Source: Arthrobacter sp. Marseille-P9274 (GTDB taxonomy: Bacteria; Actinomycetota; Actinomycetes; Actinomycetales; Micrococcaceae). From it: a stretch of 64,000 nt of DNA. Each line of letters begins with the position of its first letter. Within the stretch, counting starts at the first letter, position 1. The stretch is taken from contig NZ_CAMPOV010000001.1 of assembly GCF_946892675.1 (NCBI RefSeq), forward strand, positions 220,032 through 284,031. The letters run 5' to 3'. Shown piece by piece: positions 60,593-64,000 of this stretch. The notes under the pieces are model-generated. The model worked only from the letters and a program-made list of their open reading frames with translations, searched no databases and had not been told where the DNA came from. A program made the position numbers and the translations under genes.

Positions 60593-62470
60593 ATGCCCCG
60601 CGCCGCAGGTTCGATCAGTGAAGCCCCAGATTCAGATTGGCCTGGACAGCACCGCAGCCGTGGAAGCGCAAGACGCAGCCATCGCCGAGCATCTCAGCTC
60701 ATCGTTCCCATTGCCGTCTGCATCGGTCTCTTGTTGCTTTGCCTCGGATGGTTGGGATATCGCGCGCTCCAGGTGAAAGACAGTATGGAAGCCGCTATGA
60801 GACTTACCTCCTCAGTCACAGGCCTTATCGCTGCCGGTGACCTCGAGGGTGCCGAGGATCGGCTAAACCAAGTAAAGGAACACACTGGGACGGCCCGAAA
60901 CGCGAGCACGGATCCTTTGTGGCGGGTGGCCGGCATCGTCCCGGGGGTCGGAGGCAACTTTGCGGCAGTAACCGATGCTGCAGTTGCCGCCGACATTACC
61001 GTTGGCGCAGTGGCCTCGCTCCTTGACTCCTCTGGGACATTCAGCCCTTCCTTGTTTGCCCCCCAGCATGGAAGGATCAACATCGAGGCACTGCAAGAGG
61101 CCTCGCCTAAGCTGTCCAGAGCGGCCGCAACCGTCAGTTCCGCGAACGACAGCATCGCGGCCATTAACCGAGATGATCTACTTCCCCAACTCGCCGAACC
61201 TTTGGGGGAAGCAGCGGGCGCGATGGATAAGCTTACAGGGGCGCTTAATGGAGCAGCCGAAGCAGCGCAGATTCTTCCCTCTATGCTTGGAGCCGACGGT
61301 CAGCGCAACTACCTAATCCTCGTACAGAACAATTCGGAAGCACGTGCATCTGGTGGAATTCCCGGAGCGCTCGTAGTCCTAACTGCTGATAAGGGAGAAT
61401 TACAACTCGTTGACCACGGAAGCGCGAGTGACATCGGCCGGTTCACTCCTGCCTTTGGAGTTGATGAAGAGCAGGTGCGGATATACACCGCCCGCCTCGG
61501 TGCCTACATGCAGAACGTCAACCTCACTCCAGATTTTCCGACGGCGGCAAGCACGGCCCGGAAGATGTGGGAGAAGGAGAACGCGGACTCAAGGATTGAT
61601 GGCGTTCTTTCCATCGATCCTGTCGCCCTCGGCTACCTCTTGGAGGCGACTGGCCCCATTGAACTCGAGGGGCTCCAATCCATTCCTGCCGATCAAGGTT
61701 CCCTGCCGACAACGTTGACACACGAGAATGTCGTGCCGACGCTGCTATCGGACGTGTATCAGGAGATCGATGAGCCTGCGGGCCAGGATGCCTATTTTGC
61801 GGCCTTGGCAGGAGAGGTCTTCTCTGGGATGACCGGCGGCAGCATCGATGCCTCAAAGTTGATAGAGGCCCTTCAAAAGGGAACGTCAGAAGGCAGACTG
61901 CTCGTCTGGTCTGGCGTTGCTGACGAGCAGAAGGTAATCGCCAGTTCGCCGCTTGGGGGCGTAGTGGCGGGGACACCTGAAAATCCGGAGATCGGCGTCT
62001 ATTTCAATGATGGTACGGGCGCGAAGATGGACTATTACGTTCGCCGCGAAGTCAAGCTGGAAAAGCGTTGTGAGCCTGATGGATATTATCGCTATGCAGT
62101 GCAGACAACGCTGAGTAACAATGCGCCTTCGGACGCCGGAAGGACACTCCCCGATTATGTCACCGGGGCAGGAGTCTTTGGCGTCGAGCCCGGGACGGTG
62201 CAGACGAACGTCTACGCCTATGGTCCTGCCGAGTGGTTGCTTAATTCCGCCGCGCGAGATGGAGCCAAAGTACCTTTTGGCTCATACGAGCATGATGAGC
62301 GGCCAGTTGCAGCAGCGACGATCAGCCTAGCGCCTGGGGAATCGACAACGGTCGAATTCGAGTTTTCCACTCCCTATGAAACTGAAGCCCCTTCTCTGAA
62401 GGTCACGCCGACGGTTCAGCCGACATCCGAAGTTCTTCAGCCGACCACAGCCAGCAAGGAGTGTGGCTAA
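60593..62470 (+). CDS. DUF4012 surface protein
   Basis: 625 residues from ATG 60593 with GAAGGA 5 bases upstream. One N-terminal membrane helix (LIVPIAVCIGLLLLCLGWLG) anchors a large external domain. DUF4012 landmarks: LGADGQRNYLILVQNNSEAR and ASGGIPGALVVLTADKG, then a helical/beta repeat to YYVRREVKLEKRCEPDGYYR. Such proteins sit next to exopolysaccharide or capsule genes in actinobacteria; the role is unknown. Confidence 0.9.
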   Translation: MPRAAGSISEAPDSDWPGQHRSRGSARRSHRRASQLIVPIAVCIGLLLLCLGWLGYRALQVKDSMEAAMRLTSSVTGLIAAGDLEGAEDRLNQVKEHTGTARNASTDPLWRVAGIVPGVGGNFAAVTDAAVAADITVGAVASLLDSSGTFSPSLFAPQHGRINIEALQEASPKLSRAAATVSSANDSIAAINRDDLLPQLAEPLGEAAGAMDKLTGALNGAAEAAQILPSMLGADGQRNYLILVQNNSEARASGGIPGALVVLTADKGELQLVDHGSASDIGRFTPAFGVDEEQVRIYTARLGAYMQNVNLTPDFPTAASTARKMWEKENADSRIDGVLSIDPVALGYLLEATGPIELEGLQSIPADQGSLPTTLTHENVVPTLLSDVYQEIDEPAGQDAYFAALAGEVFSGMTGGSIDASKLIEALQKGTSEGRLLVWSGVADEQKVIASSPLGGVVAGTPENPEIGVYFNDGTGAKMDYYVRREVKLEKRCEPDGYYRYAVQTTLSNNAPSDAGRTLPDYVTGAGVFGVEPGTVQTNVYAYGPAEWLLNSAARDGAKVPFGSYEHDERPVAAATISLAPGESTTVEFEFSTPYETEAPSLKVTPTVQPTSEVLQPTTASKECG

Positions 62471-62609
62471 GTTTGTTAACCCGTGGTTAAACGTCGTGAG
62501 CACGAATTGCATTCGTTTGCCTTGCCTGTTAGTTTTCCATAGGAACAACGTTTATCCGTTGTCAGATCCTAGGCACCACCACACTTCAATGACCCATGGG
62601 GGATCACAC

Positions 62610-63251
62610 ATGAAGAAGACCTTGACCGCCCTGGCGATCGCCGGATCTCTCACCTTCTTGGGAGCCGGTGCCGCGCAGGCTAACGTAATTGGCGGCTACG
62701 CACCGGACGAGACCGGGACCGTTGAAGACAGCAACAACGACGGCTTCTTCGTCGTCGGGGAAACCGTCACCTTCAGCGGTTCAGGATTTGTTCCCGGATC
62801 GCCCATCGTCATCACCATCAGCAACGAAGAAGCCGGCGCCGCTGGTGCAGGTGGCAGCGCCGGAATCGGCGGCGGCTTCGCTGCCGGCGTCTACGGCATC
62901 ATTGTCCCCGCTCAGGTCATCACCGATACTGTAAACGCTGACGCTGAAGGGAACTTCTCGTTCCAGTTCGTGCCGACTGAGACCGGCACCTACCAGCTGA
63001 CAGCCTCGGGAACAGGTGCAGACGGCGAGCCTCTGGTGGTCAGCCAGACGATCAAGGTCGTTGATCCTTCCACTATCGGCGGCAACGGGAGCGGCACCGT
63101 CACTGACGCCGACGAAGCAGCCGTAGAAAACGGCGACGAATTGGCTAACACCGGCCTCGAGTCCAGCGCTCTCCTGTGGGGCGGCGCTGGCGTGCTGGCC
63201 CTCGGTGCCGGCGCAGCCGCTGTGGTAGTTTCCCGCCGCAAGAACGCCTAG
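62610..63251 (+). CDS. LPXTG-like cell-wall-anchored protein
   Basis: 213 residues. Sec signal peptide ending AAQA, a Ig-like/adhesion domain, and a C-terminal sorting signal: LANTGLE, then helix ALLWGGAGVLALGAGAAAVV and a basic tail RRKNA. LANTG is an accepted variant of LPXTG, so a sortase would attach it to the wall. Start at ATG 62610 with GGGGA 7-8 bases upstream; an earlier ATG at 62590 is possible. Confidence 0.85.
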   Translation: MKKTLTALAIAGSLTFLGAGAAQANVIGGYAPDETGTVEDSNNDGFFVVGETVTFSGSGFVPGSPIVITISNEEAGAAGAGGSAGIGGGFAAGVYGIIVPAQVITDTVNADAEGNFSFQFVPTETGTYQLTASGTGADGEPLVVSQTIKVVDPSTIGGNGSGTVTDADEAAVENGDELANTGLESSALLWGGAGVLALGAGAAAVVVSRRKNA

Positions 63252-63345
63252 TCGTTCCCAGAGCACTAAGTAAGGCTCCGAATCCTGAAGTGCTCCCCGG
63301 AAGTTGGACTGAGAAATTCAGTTCCGACATCCGGGGAGCACTTTT

Positions 63346-63834
63346 ATGTATGCACGTAGTTCGTTGTCGGTTGTGCAGCGGGAGGCCGCTGTAGCGTGGT
63401 TCGAGAAGGGCATCGCAGATACGGCGACCGCAACCATACTGGGCGTGGCCCGCTGGCCGGTTAGGCACCTTTATCGGCGGTGGAGGATCCATGGTCGAGG
63501 AGCGCTCGTGGGCAAACCGACAAAAAAGGCGTACTCGTTCGAGTTTAAGCTCGCCTTGGTAGAGAAGTTCCTGGCCGGTGAGAGCGCTTCGGACCTCGCG
63601 GCTGAGGCGGACCTGTCCTCACCTCGTCTGCTCGAGACATGGGTACGGGTATATCACCGCCAGGGCGCGGACGCCCTGCGTCCGAAGCCTAAAGGCAGAC
63701 CGAGGAAGCCCGGCGCTCCACCGCCGGCGGAGCCATCTGAACTGGAGCGGCTGCGCCGGGAGAATGAACGGCTGCGGGCGGAAGTGGCCTACCTGGGAAA
63801 ATTGCGGGCCTTGAGGGCACCAAAACAACGGTGA
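63346..63834 (+). CDS. IS3-family transposase OrfA
   Basis: 162 residues with two helix-turn-helix units (SLSVVQREAAVAWFEKGI..., KAYSFEFKLALVEKFLAGES) and a leucine-zipper-like end ELERLRRENERLRAEVAYLG. This is the DNA-binding subunit of IS3/IS150-type elements. The ribosome binding site GGGGAG lies inside the hairpin arm ending at 63343, so readthrough transcripts from outside would mask it. Confidence 0.93.
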   Translation: MYARSSLSVVQREAAVAWFEKGIADTATATILGVARWPVRHLYRRWRIHGRGALVGKPTKKAYSFEFKLALVEKFLAGESASDLAAEADLSSPRLLETWVRVYHRQGADALRPKPKGRPRKPGAPPPAEPSELERLRRENERLRAEVAYLGKLRALRAPKQR

Positions 63835-64000
63835 AGGTTCAGGCCATCATCGCCCTCAAGGCCGACTTTTCGCTGCCGGTTCTGCTGCAGGTCGCCGGCT
63901 TGGCCCGTTCGACGTTCTTCTACCACCAGGCCCGACTCAGGGCTCCCGACCCGAAGGAAGCAGTCAAGAGCGCTGCCACGACCATCTTCACAAAGAACCA
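63831..64000 (+). CDS. IS3-family transposase OrfB, 5' part (cut by window edge)
   Basis: Open to the right edge in the -1 frame relative to OrfA, with GTG 63831 overlapping the OrfA stop (GTGA). Reads QAIIALKADFSLPVLLQVAG, LARSTFFYHQARL, typical of the start of the DDE transposase of IS3. An AAAAC run just before the OrfA stop could allow the usual -1 frameshift fusing the two. Confidence 0.9.
   Translation, partial: MKVQAIIALKADFSLPVLLQVAGLARSTFFYHQARLRAPDPKEAVKSAATTIFTKN

Larger units (their letters stand above)
63287..64000 (+). mobile_element. IS3-type insertion sequence (left end, runs off window)
   Basis: Begins shortly after the wall-protein gene. The left end contains an inverted repeat AAGTGCTCCCCGGA / TCCGGGGAGCACTT (63288-63301, 63330-63343), then orfA and the start of orfB in the -1 frame. 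The right end lies outside the window, so the exact limits and target duplication cannot be seen. Confidence 0.85.

Noticed and set aside
1..64000. tRNA, rRNA or CRISPR array
   Set aside because: No cloverleaf-like or ribosomal sequence and no regularly spaced direct repeats were recognised on reading both strands; a tRNAscan or CRISPR finder run would settle it.

Overview
The window reads as chromosomal DNA of a high-GC Gram-positive bacterium, most likely a member of the Micrococcaceae (Arthrobacter sensu lato). The evidence is the GC-rich genes, many lipoproteins, GTG starts, an actinobacterial Mfd, an IdeR/DtxR-type iron box and a SipW/TasA locus. The assignment rests on protein style only; no rRNA or tRNA gene was recognised. 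Nothing resembles a CRISPR array.

Left third (1-23 kb): a HipA-type kinase fragment runs off the left edge. It is followed by a GNAT-AAA ATPase fusion, a CYTH-like protein, an aldo/keto reductase and a run of small secreted proteins and lipoproteins. A res-xre toxin-antitoxin operon (8.2-9.8 kb) has a near-perfect operator over its -10 box and an overlapping third gene. Two paralogous structured RNA elements, not obviously any known family, lie at 11.2 and 13.2 kb. Then come a chimeric ORF (serine-recombinase N-terminus joined to a PASTA-like protein), mfd, two tandem secreted paralogs, a duplicated mfd leader fused to a dead gene fragment, and a mazEF-like pair.

Middle (23-47 kb): secreted proteins and lipoproteins come first (GDPD, LssY-C protein). 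A TasA-SipW-HPt-like operon (27-29.4 kb) lies opposite an orphan sensor kinase. An iron-siderophore ABC operon sits under an IdeR box. The kinase's 3' part recurs as two decayed fragments (36.8 and 46.7 kb), each followed by a hexapeptide acetyltransferase paralog, which suggests an old segmental duplication. Between them lie a heavily frameshifted SGNH/LamG gene, an intact SGNH lipoprotein, two tiny membrane proteins and a ureohydrolase-MFS-PucR catabolic cassette. galU follows.

Right quarter (48-64 kb): a visibly AT-richer surface-polysaccharide cluster: Wzy-like polymerase, Wzx flippase, two pyruvyltransferases, a GT2, two GT4s and an acyltransferase-3/SGNH protein, then a DUF4012 protein and an LPXTG-like wall protein. 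IS21 (istB) and IS110 remnants lie at its left flank and an IS3-type element enters at the right edge, consistent with a horizontally exchanged module. GalU and the acetyltransferases probably serve the same pathway.

Start sites were moved from the longest ORF to a better supported start wherever a ribosome binding site, signal peptide or leaderless -10 motif favoured it. All identities are from motif recognition without database searches.
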